In this document: in pieces, positions 45,401 through 54,418 of the stretch
How positions within the stretch are numbered: position 1 is the stretch's first letter
Layout: every line of letters begins with the position of its first letter
Assembly (NCBI GenBank): GCA_947503335.1
Contig: CANNCY010000002.1
Span: 372,001-436,000, forward strand
DNA: 64,000 nt
DNA from: an uncultured Pseudomonadales bacterium
GTDB taxonomy: Bacteria; Pseudomonadota; Gammaproteobacteria; Pseudomonadales; CANNCY01
Reading direction: 5' to 3'
Program-made: the position numbers and the translations under genes
The notes under the pieces: model-generated
The model's input: the letters and a program-made list of their open reading frames with translations, nothing else
Told to the model about the DNA's origin: nothing
Databases searched by the model: none

Positions 45401-45756
45401 TTATCAGTGATAGTTTGATTAACTGGACACTGTCGTCAGACGTTACCCGTTTGCACTTTAGTATTGGTGTTGCATACGGTAGCGATACTGAGCTAACACT
45501 TCAGTGTATTAATGATGTTGTGGCAGCCCATGAAGAGATCTTAGACGAGCCTGCACACAATGTTTACTTCTTACAGTTTGGCGATAGCGCGCTTATTTTT
45601 GAAGTGCGATGCTTTGTGTCAGGGGCAGCACGAAGACTACCCGTAACACATGATTTACATATGAGAATCGACCAGAAACTGCGCGATGCTAATGTTGAAA
45701 TTGCATTCCCGCAGTTAGACGTTCATCTTAAAACTGATCAGTTGCAAGACCCATAA
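42451..45756 (+). CDS. MscK/KefA-type mechanosensitive channel
   Basis: Large mechanosensitive channel of 1101 aa. A signal peptide (MRQFALFIF to VMAQS) precedes a long periplasmic coiled-coil region of about 440 residues rich in Gln and Leu. About ten membrane helices follow from roughly residue 480, ending in the MscS pore and beta domains (IGVGLGFGLQEIVANFVGGLVILFERPLRIGD is the diagnostic region; PNKMFISDSLINW follows). It should release solutes under hypo-osmotic shock. The 3' end overlaps the convergent acyl-CoA dehydrogenase by 29 bp. It is divergent from the LytS-type kinase gene; a functional link between them is not implied. Confidence 0.92.
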   Translation: MRQFALFIFVFLMTACNAVMAQSGLPSDDELNEIVDTQIAGLADAPDGTETDQLSALLQQANTHITATKTLREQAKQYAEISENYPQLLADIQSKLDDITKLQQNSSIEQLAQPYLEKSSDLTAKLSTLQSELNSTNAQIASLQARQNLIEPEYLSTQSQLEALNQQLNQFAAADQVPSHLDYLSVIVRIKLRAANLEKLESELTSFDNRMSLARTKREQLNNELALYQSINNHILAQRNSENKQTAQSIAEDNSRQLDSLVTNNDYLKLVVSKNKELTVLLNRIYEDIDSLIEQRQQIDADFQKISQAHQLINEQLSLANDDSYVGELLLKQRATVVSITKNHYDGSAFNSQLTQARRLQLQINDEQLSLEKLLTDAKQELLNDDLKIALNLIGTQRRDLYKKILEGLNSEISELISLSLTRTKLVAKTDEILDRIDEQLLWIATNQPISMQWFIDLTQTIKALPTILGSNSLADTIDNAPTNRIVALIAGIVILLWITAFKGRLYARVQSHNTLIHRLASDSIRFTLESLAAIFLLALRLPLLLVLISFIIAASHYNGSIEVAISSALGRFAFSWFILDFIRRLLHPSGVAVLHFKMPASMATALNSVITQSLYTIPVILGFAEFSSAFSDQRVDDTIGRLLFIFLSLIIAWQFRRVRNIVVSLTPESKQHGWRFQLFATGFVFCYLSLVVLAIASAIGYHYTSIIIAQDLILTLCAALVTLLAYALLFRWLLVTRKQMLFTQLKQQRENAAKLENSNQTASESQESASDSAEAKIAEVNSIQSQALSLVRIGCTILLISLTLMVWDNAGPIFGVLENTALWSGVQTVNGEKTIETVSLLNLIMAIFILLITFASARNLPGLVEMATQKYMHTDAGARYATVTLTRYLIIVVGVIISFNAIGISWSKIQWLVAAIGVGLGFGLQEIVANFVGGLVILFERPLRIGDTVTIGDQSGTVTNISMRTTTIADWDNKEIVVPNKMFISDSLINWTLSSDVTRLHFSIGVAYGSDTELTLQCINDVVAAHEEILDEPAHNVYFLQFGDSALIFEVRCFVSGAARRLPVTHDLHMRIDQKLRDANVEIAFPQLDVHLKTDQLQDP

Positions 45757-47473
45757 CAGATTCGCTGCCCGCACGAATGGTCTGCTCTAGGCCATTCACA
45801 CGCGGTAAGATACGCTGCTCATAAAACGCCGCAACCGCGCGCTTATTAGTAGCTAGCTGACTATCTGCATCCTTAAGGTGATCAAGCTGCAAACCGAACA
45901 TGTAGTGGTAAAGCACATAGCCCACAACATGCAGGTACTCAACGCATGACGCATTTTCAAGGTTAGGATCACCCTGATGCTGTTCTACTAAGAACTCGGT
46001 TAGACCGCGTAAGGTGTTAGCAGACCCAGCCAGCGCCTTATCACTGGTTGAAGCGGCAAAGGCATCGATCTCATCGATCAAGCTAAACATCCATTCGCCA
46101 CCATTGGGTAGCAGCTTACGCTTAACCAAATCTTGCGATTGAATGCCGTTAGTGCCCTCATAGATCTGCGCAATGCGCACATCACGAACTAGCTGCTCTT
46201 GACCCCATTCACGAATATATCCGTGACCACCAAATACCATCTGGCCTAGTAACGTAATATCTAAACCCATATCGGTTAAGAACGCTTTAGCAACCGGCGT
46301 TAATAGCGCTTGGCGAGCTTCGGCCTGCGCTTTTACTTGAGGATCTGCAGCACGCGAAGCCGTATCCATTATCTTACCGATGTATACAGCCATTGCTCGG
46401 CCACCCTCATTAAGGGCACGCTGAGTCATTAGCATGCGGCGTACATCTGGATGCTCAACAATTGCATCGGTTTGACCCTTAGGCGCGGTAGATGCAGGCG
46501 CTCGGCCCTGATGGCGATCTAATGCATAATCACGTGCTTGCTGATACGAGTGCTCACCTGCACCTAAGCCCTGAATACCAATCGCCAAACGCTCATAGTT
46601 CATCATAGTGAACATCGCATTAAGACCACGATTTACTTCGCCCACAAGGTAGCCTTTTGCACCTTCGTAGTTCATTACGCAGGTAGCTGATGCCTTGATA
46701 CCCATTTTGTGTTCGATTGAGCCTACGCTCATACCGTTGCGCTCGCCTAGGCTACCATCTTCGTTGACCATAAACTTAGGTACTAAGAATAACGAGATAC
46801 CCTTAGGGCCGGCCGGCGCATCCGGCAGTTTAGCTAACACTAAATGAATGTGGTTTTCAGTCATGTCGGTGTCGCCACCGGTGATGAAAATCTTGTTACC
46901 GGTTACTTCGTATGAACCATCAGCTTGCGGTATAGCTTTTGTACGAATGCCGCCAAGATCGGTACCTACGTGTGATTCAGTTAGCGCCATCACACCCTGC
47001 CAGCGACCTTCATATAAAGGCGGCAAGTAGGTTTGCTTTAGCTCTTCACTCGCGTGTGCATCAATACACAAACAAGCACCAGCGGTTAGCGCAAGATACG
47101 TTTGAAACGACTGACTAGCACCATAGATAATTTCGCTGATCATAATGGTAAGCGGTTTAGGCATACCTTGGCCGCCGTACTCTGGATTACCGGTTACACC
47201 AACCCAGCCGCCTTCAGCGAATTCTTTGTAAGCTTCTTTAAAGCCCTTTGGTGTAATCACCTGACCATCTACTAGCTTACAACCCTCTTCGTCGCCCTCG
47301 CGATCAATGGGGTCTAGCACACCTTCAGATAGCTTTGCCGCTTCTTCTAATACTGCGTTAACTAGTTCTGCATTGAAGTCTTCTAAACCCTCTAAAGACT
47401 CCCAGTATGTTGGCAGATCAAATACGTCGTTGATCAAAAATTGGATGTCGTCTAATGGCGCTTTATAAGCCAT
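45728..47473 (-). CDS. Acyl-CoA dehydrogenase, FadE-like (long three-domain type)
   Basis: FAD enzyme of 581 aa catalysing the first step of fatty-acid beta-oxidation. FAD and substrate regions are ALTESHVGTDLGGI and KIFITGGDTD. The catalytic-base-type Glu is in IYEGTNGIQSQDL. The ARHL-like segment GHGYIREWGQEQLVRD and a C-terminal extension (about 470-581) place it in the group with the Acyl-CoA_dh_C domain. It lies 14 nt after a paralogous gene (47488-49296), so the pair forms one unit, likely under the PsrA-like operator upstream of the first gene. Chain-length preference cannot be predicted. Confidence 0.92.
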   Translation of the reverse strand: MAYKAPLDDIQFLINDVFDLPTYWESLEGLEDFNAELVNAVLEEAAKLSEGVLDPIDREGDEEGCKLVDGQVITPKGFKEAYKEFAEGGWVGVTGNPEYGGQGMPKPLTIMISEIIYGASQSFQTYLALTAGACLCIDAHASEELKQTYLPPLYEGRWQGVMALTESHVGTDLGGIRTKAIPQADGSYEVTGNKIFITGGDTDMTENHIHLVLAKLPDAPAGPKGISLFLVPKFMVNEDGSLGERNGMSVGSIEHKMGIKASATCVMNYEGAKGYLVGEVNRGLNAMFTMMNYERLAIGIQGLGAGEHSYQQARDYALDRHQGRAPASTAPKGQTDAIVEHPDVRRMLMTQRALNEGGRAMAVYIGKIMDTASRAADPQVKAQAEARQALLTPVAKAFLTDMGLDITLLGQMVFGGHGYIREWGQEQLVRDVRIAQIYEGTNGIQSQDLVKRKLLPNGGEWMFSLIDEIDAFAASTSDKALAGSANTLRGLTEFLVEQHQGDPNLENASCVEYLHVVGYVLYHYMFGLQLDHLKDADSQLATNKRAVAAFYEQRILPRVNGLEQTIRAGSESVMGLATDQF

Positions 47474-47487
47474 GGTACGCTCCTTAC

Positions 47488-49296
47488 CTAGTAACCTGCG
47501 TCAAACTGTGCTTCTGACATTGTCATCAGGCTAGTTGCGTCAGTAGACATGGTCGCAACTAGTGCACGGGTACGTGGCAAGATGCGCGCAAAGTAGAACG
47601 ATGCAGTCTCAAGCTTAGCGGTATAAAAAGCTTCTTCTTCAGTTCCTGCGTCTAGGGCCGCTTTAGCCGTTAACGCCATACGTGCCCAGAAGTAAGCTAG
47701 TGATACATAGCCGGCATACATCAAGTAGTCTACAGATGCTGCACCTACTTCGTCTGGGTTTTCCATCGCACGCATGCCAATGTTCATAGTGATCTCGCCC
47801 CACTCTTTGTTTAGCTTAGCGAGTTCTTCTACGTAGCCACCGATCGTTTCGTTGCCTTCGTGCTCTTTACAGAATTTGTGAATCATCTTGGTAAACGGCT
47901 TTAATAACTCGCCACCAGAACCCATTACTTTACGGCCTAGTAGATCTAGTGCCTGAATACCTGTGGTACCTTCGTAAAGCATCGAGATACGGCAATCGCG
48001 AACGTTTTGCTCCATACCCCACTCAGAGATGAAACCATGACCGCCGTATACCTGCATACCTAGGTTAGCTGCTTCAAAACCTACTTCGGTCATAAAGGCT
48101 TTCGCGATAGGTGTTAGCAGCGCCATTAGGTCGTCGGCTGCTTTACGGTCTTCTTCAGATTCTGAACGCTCTACCGTGTCGATCTGCAGCGTTAAGAAGT
48201 GTGCCATTGCACGGTTACCCTCAGCGAACGCCTTGATGGTTAATAGCATCTTACGTACGTCTGGGTGAACAATAATTGGGTCAGCTGGGCCTTCTGGGTT
48301 TTTAGGGCCAGTTAGCGAGCGCATCTGTAGGCGATCTTTAGCGTAAGCCAGTGCACCTTGATAAGCTAATTCGGTGTGAGCAACACCCTGGAACGCAGTA
48401 CCTACACGAGCGGTGTTCATAAAGGTAAACATTGCACGCATACCTTTGTGCAGCTCGCCGATCAAAAAGCCTTTAGCACCGTCAAAGTTCATTACACAGG
48501 TAGCGTTACCGTGAATACCCATTTTGTGCTCTAGCGAACCACAGGTAACACCGTTGCGTTCGCCTGCTTCACCATCTTCATTTGGTAAAAACTTAGGCAC
48601 GATGAACAGCGAAATACCCTTAGTACCTGCTGGCGCATCTGGCGTACGAGCAATCACTACGTGAACAATGTTGTCGGTAAAGTCGTGCTCACCAGACGAG
48701 ATAAAGATCTTAGTGCCAGTTAGGCTGTACGAACCGTCTGCTTGAGGCTCTGCTTTAGTCTTTAGCATGCCAAGGTCAGTACCACAGTGTGGCTCTGTTA
48801 GACACATGGTGCCCGTCCAGCTACCTTCAACTAGCTTAGTTAGGTAAGTCTGCTTCTGTTCTTCAGAGCCCCACTCTTCGATGGTGTGCTTAGCGCCGTG
48901 GCTAAGGCCTGGGTACATGCTCCACGACCAGTTAGCCTGCTGAGCAACCTCTTGAATCGCCGAACCTAGTGAAGTAGGCATACCCTGACCGCCGTACTCT
49001 ACTGGCGAGGTCATAGTAGGCCAACCGCCTTCTACGTACTGAGCGTATGCTTCTTTAAAGCCTGTTGGCGTCGTTACATTACCTTCGTCATCACGGGTAC
49101 AGCCTTCGCGATCGCCCACTTGGTTTAGTGGTGCAAGTTCGTTTTCTGCGAATTTAGCTGCTTCTTCCATGATCGCGTCGATCATGTCTTTACTTGCTTC
49201 TTCGCAACCCGGAAGCGAATTCCAAAGACCGTATTGATCTAATAATTCTTCGCGAACAAAGCGAATATCGCGAATTGGAGCTTTGTAATCGACCAT
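47488..49296 (-). CDS. Acyl-CoA dehydrogenase, FadE-like paralogue
   Basis: Acyl-CoA dehydrogenase of 602 aa, paralogous to the following gene. Its N-terminal part is YKAPIRDIRFVREELLDQYG; flavin region CLTEPHCGTDLG and KIFISSGEHD; catalytic region LYEGTTGIQALDLLG; C-terminal Acyl-CoA_dh_C-type helix bundle. The two differ enough to suggest different acyl lengths. The promoter has -35 TTGACG, 17-bp spacer, -10 TACATT and a PsrA-like operator just downstream. RBS GAGG lies 8 nt before the ATG. Confidence 0.92.
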   Translation of the reverse strand: MVDYKAPIRDIRFVREELLDQYGLWNSLPGCEEASKDMIDAIMEEAAKFAENELAPLNQVGDREGCTRDDEGNVTTPTGFKEAYAQYVEGGWPTMTSPVEYGGQGMPTSLGSAIQEVAQQANWSWSMYPGLSHGAKHTIEEWGSEEQKQTYLTKLVEGSWTGTMCLTEPHCGTDLGMLKTKAEPQADGSYSLTGTKIFISSGEHDFTDNIVHVVIARTPDAPAGTKGISLFIVPKFLPNEDGEAGERNGVTCGSLEHKMGIHGNATCVMNFDGAKGFLIGELHKGMRAMFTFMNTARVGTAFQGVAHTELAYQGALAYAKDRLQMRSLTGPKNPEGPADPIIVHPDVRKMLLTIKAFAEGNRAMAHFLTLQIDTVERSESEEDRKAADDLMALLTPIAKAFMTEVGFEAANLGMQVYGGHGFISEWGMEQNVRDCRISMLYEGTTGIQALDLLGRKVMGSGGELLKPFTKMIHKFCKEHEGNETIGGYVEELAKLNKEWGEITMNIGMRAMENPDEVGAASVDYLMYAGYVSLAYFWARMALTAKAALDAGTEEEAFYTAKLETASFYFARILPRTRALVATMSTDATSLMTMSEAQFDAGY

Positions 49297-49324
49297 GTGT
49301 CTGCCTCAAAAATAAAACTGGTGT

Positions 49325-49384
49325 TTCAAACAATCGTTTGAATGTACATTGACCAAAAAGCTCCGTCAAGTCACAAACGTGACT
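49325..49384 (-). promoter_or_regulatory. Promoter and PsrA-like operator of the acyl-CoA dehydrogenase genes
   Basis: On the minus strand, -35 TTGACG (49364-49369) and -10 TACATT (49341-49346) are 17 bp apart. The palindrome TTCAAAC-AATC-GTTTGAA (49325-49342) overlaps the -10 and start region and matches the known PsrA consensus GAAAC/GTTTC-like form (C/G AAAC N4 GTTT G/C). PsrA represses fatty-acid oxidation genes until long-chain fatty acids bind it. A second dyad AGTCAC-AAAC-GTGACT (49369-49384) lies over the -35 and could bind another dimeric regulator. Confidence 0.75.
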
Positions 49385-49417
49385 CAACGGTTACCATATA
49401 GTCTATAAAGATAGGTC

Positions 49418-50101
49418 TTATTGTGGATTTTGAGGCAATTTTAAGTGATTTTTAGCGACTGACTGGTCACTTTTTAACCAAGGCATAACCCCTAGACAAG
49501 GGGCCGAGATAAGTCCCTGCAGGGCTTGAATGTTCTCGTCGGCACGAGCGGTATTAGGGTCAATGCAATTGGCCACCCAGCCGGCAATAGTAAGGCCATC
49601 AGCCCGAATAGCTTCTGCAGTTAGGCGTGCGTGATTAAGGCAGCCTAATTTAACACCGACCACCAAGATCACGGGCAACTCTAACACCTGCGGCAATCGC
49701 GATAAAAATTCGCGCTCATTGACCGGCACACGCCACCCGCCTGCACCCTCGATCAAAGTAAAATCAGCGCCCGCCATCATCGCTCCGCGTACCATGCCCT
49801 GCATCTGCTGAATCGACACCCTAGCGCCCGCTTCTTTTGCCGCGATATGAGGTGCAATGGGGGGCTCAAACGCGTAGGGGTTAACCTGCTCGTAAGGTAG
49901 TTGAATGGTAGACGCGTCAATCAATTTAAGCGCATCGTCGTTTTTCAACTGACCATCAACATGGTCACAGCCTGCACTGACAGGCTTTAAGCCAAGCGTG
50001 CTTAAGCCGTTGTCTTTGGCACACTCTAATAAGGCGGTCGACACAAATGTCTTACCAGCATCCGTATCTGTGCCGGCTACAAAGTAGGTTTTTCGTTTCA
50101 T
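49418..50101 (-). CDS. bioD: Dethiobiotin synthetase
   Basis: ATP-dependent enzyme of biotin synthesis (7,8-diaminopelargonate plus CO2 to dethiobiotin), 227 aa. P-loop GTDTDAGKTFVS is at residues 10-21; KPVSAGC and the IEGAGGWRVPVN segment are also typical. The last gene of the bioB-bioF-bioD block; its start overlaps bioF by 4 nt. Ends 122 bp before the acyl-CoA dehydrogenase gene, with that gene's promoter in the gap. Confidence 0.95.
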   Translation of the reverse strand: MKRKTYFVAGTDTDAGKTFVSTALLECAKDNGLSTLGLKPVSAGCDHVDGQLKNDDALKLIDASTIQLPYEQVNPYAFEPPIAPHIAAKEAGARVSIQQMQGMVRGAMMAGADFTLIEGAGGWRVPVNEREFLSRLPQVLELPVILVVGVKLGCLNHARLTAEAIRADGLTIAGWVANCIDPNTARADENIQALQGLISAPCLGVMPWLKSDQSVAKNHLKLPQNPQ

Positions 50102-51285
50102 ACAGCGATATTTAACGACTGCTGTGGTACATGCTCAGCAAGGCGTTCTAATAGTTGATCAATGTGAGCTACAGTATGCTCTGCACACAGGGTAATGCGC
50201 AATCGACTGGTACCCTGAGGTACTGTCGGCGGCCTAATGGCGCCCACAAGCACACCCTCTTGGGCGAGTTTAGCTGCGACGCTCATAGTAGTGGCTTCGT
50301 CGCCCAAGATAATCGGCTGAATGGCCGTATCCGAGTCTGACAGTGGCAAACCTAGTTTTAGTGCGCCCACACGAAAACGCCTAATCAGCTTGTTTAGATG
50401 CTCACGACGCTCTGGCTCTTGCTGAATCAGCGTCAATGACTGCAGCATCGCGCTCGCCATCGCTGGCGGCAATGCCGTAGTAAAGATATAGTTGCGAGCA
50501 CGTTGTACCAGCCACTCGCACAGCGCATCACTACCTGCAACAAAGGCGCCATAACCACCAAGAGCCTTAGACAGCGTAGCCATCAATACCGGCACCTCAT
50601 CGGTCGACTCAACACCGTGGTGCTCTAAGGTGCCTCGACCGTTTTGGCCTAACACACCAAACCCGTGGGCATCGTCAACCATCAACCAAGCGTTATGCGC
50701 TTGGGCAACCTGGCTAAGCTCACCGATAGGGGCAGTATCGCCATCCATACTATATAAGCCATCGACGGCAATTAGTTTGTGCTCACTATCACTGGTAGCT
50801 AACTGCGAAGACAGATCTTGGCCACTGTTATGGTTAAACCGGTGAAAGCTTGCCTGACTGATTCGCCCACCATCAAGCATTGATGCATGGGCTAAGCGAT
50901 CTAGAAACACACCATCGCCCTTACCTACAAGCGCATTGATAGTGCCAAGATTAGCCATATAGCCCGAACTAAATAGTACAGCACGTGGGCGGCCAGTAAA
51001 TGCAGCTAAGGCTTCTTCTAACTCATGATGTGGGCGCTGATGCCCGGCTACTAAATGCGACGCACCGGCGCCAACGCCCCAGTGGTTCGCCGCCTTAATA
51101 TAGGCTTCTTTCACTAAAGGGTGATTAGCCAACCCTAAATAGTCGTTGCTTAAAAAGCACAGGCGTTGCTTGCCGTCTACCTTGGTTACCACCGACTGCG
51201 GGCCATCAAGCTGCTTACGCTGACGAATCAGATTAGCTTGCTCGCGCTGTAACAGCCGCGCATTTAGCACCGCATCTAAACTCAT
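50098..51285 (-). CDS. bioF: 8-amino-7-oxononanoate synthase
   Basis: PLP enzyme of 395 aa condensing pimeloyl-thioester with alanine. Motifs include [31 protein letters not shown] (cofactor Asp/His) and [15 protein letters not shown], which carries the PLP Lys. It overlaps bioB and bioD by 4 nt on either side, so the block is tightly coupled. bioA, bioC and bioH are not in this window. Confidence 0.95.
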   Translation of the reverse strand: MSLDAVLNARLLQREQANLIRQRKQLDGPQSVVTKVDGKQRLCFLSNDYLGLANHPLVKEAYIKAANHWGVGAGASHLVAGHQRPHHELEEALAAFTGRPRAVLFSSGYMANLGTINALVGKGDGVFLDRLAHASMLDGGRISQASFHRFNHNSGQDLSSQLATSDSEHKLIAVDGLYSMDGDTAPIGELSQVAQAHNAWLMVDDAHGFGVLGQNGRGTLEHHGVESTDEVPVLMATLSKALGGYGAFVAGSDALCEWLVQRARNYIFTTALPPAMASAMLQSLTLIQQEPERREHLNKLIRRFRVGALKLGLPLSDSDTAIQPIILGDEATTMSVAAKLAQEGVLVGAIRPPTVPQGTSRLRITLCAEHTVAHIDQLLERLAEHVPQQSLNIAV

Positions 51286-52304
51286 GCTGACGCCGCGTCG
51301 AAATATTGAACGGTTGGCTTTTCAATAGTTAGCGGCTGCTCATCAGCAGGCAATGCCGCAGGCTTAATACCTAGTCGATCGAATAGATCCATGTCTTTAG
51401 TAGCACTTGGGTTAGGCGTGGTCAGTAGCTTCTCGCCATAAAAGATCGAGTTAGCACCGGCCATAAAGGCCATCGCCTGCATCTGCTCGTTCATCGACTC
51501 ACGGCCTGCACTTAAGCGAACATGGCTCTTAGGCATCATGATACGCGCAACTGCGATAGTACGAATAAACTCGAACGGGTCTAGATCATCTTGATCAGCC
51601 ATTGGGGTACCTGCCACCTTAACCAATAGGTTTATAGGCACCGACTCAGGATGCTCATCTAGGTTAGCAAGACTCTGTAAAAGGCCTGCGCGATCGCGTT
51701 GCTGCTCGCCCATACCAACAATACCGCCGCTGCATACCTTGATACCGGCACTGCGTACGTTAGACAGGGTGTTTAAACGATCACCAAAGGTGCGAGTAGT
51801 AATGATGTCGCAATAGTATTCGGGCGAGGTGTCTAGGTTGTGGTTGTAATAATCTAGCCCTGCTTCAGCTAGACGCTCGGCTTGCGACTCATCAAGCATG
51901 CCTAGGGTCATGCACGTCTCCATACCCATGGCCTTTACTTCTTTGACCATCTCTAACACATATGGCATGTCGCGCTCATGGGGCGAGCGCCATGCAGCAC
52001 CCATGCAGAATCGAGTAGAACCAGCGGCCTTGGCACGGCGTGCGCCTTCGAGCACCTTTTCAACTTCCATCAAGCGCTCGCGCTGAACATCGGTGTGGTA
52101 GCGAGACGCCTGAGGGCAGTATGCGCAGTCTTCAGGGCAAGCGCCTGTTTTGATCGACAGCAGCGTTGATACCTGCACTTCGTTTGGATCAAAATGTTGA
52201 CGATGCACCGTTTGTGCCTCGAACAACAGGTCATTAAAGGGCTTTGCAAATAGGGCTAAAATCTCTTCGCGAGACCAATCGTTGCGTACAGCTGCGTCTG
52301 ACAT
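51282..52304 (-). CDS. bioB: Biotin synthase
   Basis: Radical-SAM enzyme of 340 aa inserting sulfur into dethiobiotin. The CxxxCxxC cluster motif is [10 protein letters not shown] (SAM cluster), and later family segments [16 protein letters not shown] and [16 protein letters not shown] are present. It is the first gene of the bioB-bioF-bioD unit, divergent from comF. The upstream region has a TTGACA/TAAGAT promoter embedded in a BirA-type operator, so repression by biotinyl-AMP-bound BirA is expected. Confidence 0.96.
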   Translation of the reverse strand: MSDAAVRNDWSREEILALFAKPFNDLLFEAQTVHRQHFDPNEVQVSTLLSIKTGACPEDCAYCPQASRYHTDVQRERLMEVEKVLEGARRAKAAGSTRFCMGAAWRSPHERDMPYVLEMVKEVKAMGMETCMTLGMLDESQAERLAEAGLDYYNHNLDTSPEYYCDIITTRTFGDRLNTLSNVRSAGIKVCSGGIVGMGEQQRDRAGLLQSLANLDEHPESVPINLLVKVAGTPMADQDDLDPFEFIRTIAVARIMMPKSHVRLSAGRESMNEQMQAMAFMAGANSIFYGEKLLTTPNPSATKDMDLFDRLGIKPAALPADEQPLTIEKPTVQYFDAASA

Positions 52305-52337
52305 GGGTACTTCTCAAAACTTTGTGACTTAGCAGTC

Positions 52338-52390
52338 ATCTTATCGATTTCAAAAGACGTGTCAACCTTGTGGTGAAATTGTGGGTGACA
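52338..52390 (-). promoter_or_regulatory. BirA-type operator and bioB promoter
   Basis: Half-sites TGTCAACC (52360-52367) and GGGTGACA (52383-52390) are inverted, one mismatch from perfect, and exactly 15 bp apart, as in known BirA operators. On the minus strand the -35 TTGACA is inside the half-site (52360-52365), with -10 TAAGAT (52338-52343) 16 bp downstream. BirA binding here would block bioB transcription. Confidence 0.82.
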
Positions 52391-52445
52391 GAAAAACAGC
52401 TGCAAAATTTTGCCCACATCAGGCCCCGCCAATCACAATAGCCCT

Positions 52446-53099
52446 ATGTTTAGTTGCCAATTTTGCAAACGTCTATACCGCGCTCTTGAGGGCCCCTGCT
52501 GTCGGCACTGTTGGCACGCCCTACCATTGCCCATCAAACGCTGCACCCAATGTGGGCACGCACTAGGCGAGCATCGTTGCTGCTTTAAATCTAGCCGTAT
52601 TATCAGCTGCGCGACCGCATTTAACTTTGAAGAGCCTATACGTGGGTTAATTCATTCACTAAAACGACATTTAGATACCGCATCGGGCGAGCTGCTGTGT
52701 CGCGCCTTTGTCGATCGCGTACAGCAGATACCTGACAACGCCGTGTTAGTTGCCGTGCCTAGTCACCCCCTACGCCGGCTCATTCGCGGCTATTGCCCAA
52801 CCCAATGGTTAGCAGAGAACATCGCAAAAAAACTCGCCCTACCCTATACCAATGGGCGAGTTAAGAAAATTCGCTATACCAAGTCACAAAAGCGTCTTAC
52901 GCAGATCGAGCGACAGGTACAAACCTCGCCCTTTAAGTGGGTTAGTACAGACACTTCACGCCCTGTCATCTTATTCGATGATGTGATCACTAGCGGGCAA
53001 ACCATTCTTAACATGGTGCAATCGGCACCCAACGATTTGCAGATTTATGTATGGGCAATCGCCCGAACGTCTGAATACCGTTATACTGACACCCACTAG
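52446..53099 (+). CDS. ComF-family phosphoribosyltransferase-like protein
   Basis: A 217-aa ComF/GntX-type protein. The N-terminal part has a cysteine-rich zinc-binding-like region (CQFC, CCRHCW, CTQCGH). The C-terminal phosphoribosyltransferase-fold domain has VAVPSHPLRRLIRGY and the PRPP loop VILFDDVITSGQT. In naturally competent bacteria, ComF takes part in DNA uptake, but the family is also in non-competent species. I start at ATG 52446; the frame is open from a TTG at 52410. Divergent from bioB, as comF often is in gammaproteobacteria. Confidence 0.88.
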   Translation: MFSCQFCKRLYRALEGPCCRHCWHALPLPIKRCTQCGHALGEHRCCFKSSRIISCATAFNFEEPIRGLIHSLKRHLDTASGELLCRAFVDRVQQIPDNAVLVAVPSHPLRRLIRGYCPTQWLAENIAKKLALPYTNGRVKKIRYTKSQKRLTQIERQVQTSPFKWVSTDTSRPVILFDDVITSGQTILNMVQSAPNDLQIYVWAIARTSEYRYTDTH

Positions 53100-53108
53100 A
53101 ACAACGCC

Positions 53109-53756
53109 ATGTCGATAATGCTAACAAGACTGCTAACCATAACCGCCCTTTCGATCTGCACGGCCGCCGCAAAGCCGGTGATTGGCGTTGCGTCTAATAT
53201 GCAGCCCATGATCGAAAGTGTGCAGGCGTCGGTTAGCACGCCTTTTGACATCGCCAGTAGTAATTCGAACCAGCTAGTCACGCATACCAATCGCGGCGCA
53301 CCCTACGACGCGATTATCGTTGCCTCGCGCGCATCGGCCGACGCGATTAAAGCAAGCGCTGACAAGTATCTGCTGGGCAACGGCGTATTGGCTCTAACCT
53401 GCCAAAACAACGAGCAACTGACCGACATTAGTCAGCAATCGATTGCTATTGCTAACCCCAAGCTCGCCCCCTTTGGCCGCGCAGCACAACAATGGTTAGG
53501 TACGCGCCAACCCAAACGTCTTATCTATGCGCGCAGCGCGTCACAAGCATTTCAGTACATGAATGGTGGCCATACAGATTGCGCCATTACGTCGCTGTCG
53601 TGGGTTGATCAAACCAAGCCCTTTAAAGCGCTTAATTTAGACTCTGCCGATCTTGAGCAATGGTTGCTAGTAATCAACACACAACTCGACGCCAGCATTG
53701 TTAACGCCATTACCTCGGCAGATGTAACCGCCTTTGGTTATCAGGGGGCGCAATGA
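53109..53756 (+). CDS. modA: Molybdate/tungstate ABC transporter, substrate-binding protein
   Basis: Periplasmic binding protein of 215 aa. A signal peptide (to about residue 20, TAAA) is followed by the ModA pattern: GVASNMQPMIESVQ, ASSNSNQLVTHTNRGAPYDAIIVAS, and LAPFGRAAQQWL. It is shorter than E. coli ModA. Begins 10 nt after the comF stop and overlaps modB by 4 nt. Molybdate versus tungstate cannot be separated from the sequence. Confidence 0.82.
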   Translation: MSIMLTRLLTITALSICTAAAKPVIGVASNMQPMIESVQASVSTPFDIASSNSNQLVTHTNRGAPYDAIIVASRASADAIKASADKYLLGNGVLALTCQNNEQLTDISQQSIAIANPKLAPFGRAAQQWLGTRQPKRLIYARSASQAFQYMNGGHTDCAITSLSWVDQTKPFKALNLDSADLEQWLLVINTQLDASIVNAITSADVTAFGYQGAQ

Positions 53757-54418
53757 TCGAGCCGCTTATTTTATCGCTGCAAGTCGCCGCCATCACTACG
53801 GTGCTATTGGCCGCGGTGGGTATCCCTCTAAGCTGGCGATTAGCCAATCGTCACAGCATTGCTTGGCGAGTAGTTGAAGCATTAACAAGCCTGCCTTTAG
53901 TATTGCCGTCTACGGTTATTGGCTTTTACTTATTGCTTGCCTTTGCACCTAACAGCGCGCTTGGCCAGTGGCTAATCAGCACATTTGATTGGCAGCTCGC
54001 GTTTTCGTTTGGCGGTTTAGTCATAGCTAGTTTGGTTTATTCGCTGCCCTTTATGATTCAGCCGTTGGTAATGGGCTTTAGATCATTAGACGCCGAACAA
54101 GTACAAGCCGCCTCGCTGATGGGTGTAAGCCCACGCAAGATGCTTTGGCGATTCGCAGTGCCCGCTACCAAACCCTATCTTATGCGCGCATCAATTCTTT
54201 GCTTTGTACACACACTGGGCGAGTTTGGGGCGATTCTAATGATTGGCGGCAACATTCCTGGGCAAACACAAACGCTATCGATTGCGCTATACGAGAAAGT
54301 CGAGCTATTACAGTTTAGCGAGGCCCATCCAATCGCTCTAACACTGATCACTTTTTCATTAGTGGCGTTGCTAGTTGGCCACCCTCATATTCGCGAGGTG
54401 CGCCATGCTCAACGTTAA
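53753..54418 (+). CDS. modB: Molybdate ABC transporter permease
   Basis: Inner-membrane permease of 221 aa with five to six helices and the EAA-type loop region (LDAEQVQAASLMGVSPRKMLWRFAVP) plus HTLGEFGAILMIGGNIPGQTQTL, which is highly typical of ModB. Overlaps modA by 4 nt and modC by 14 nt. Confidence 0.92.
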   Translation: MIEPLILSLQVAAITTVLLAAVGIPLSWRLANRHSIAWRVVEALTSLPLVLPSTVIGFYLLLAFAPNSALGQWLISTFDWQLAFSFGGLVIASLVYSLPFMIQPLVMGFRSLDAEQVQAASLMGVSPRKMLWRFAVPATKPYLMRASILCFVHTLGEFGAILMIGGNIPGQTQTLSIALYEKVELLQFSEAHPIALTLITFSLVALLVGHPHIREVRHAQR

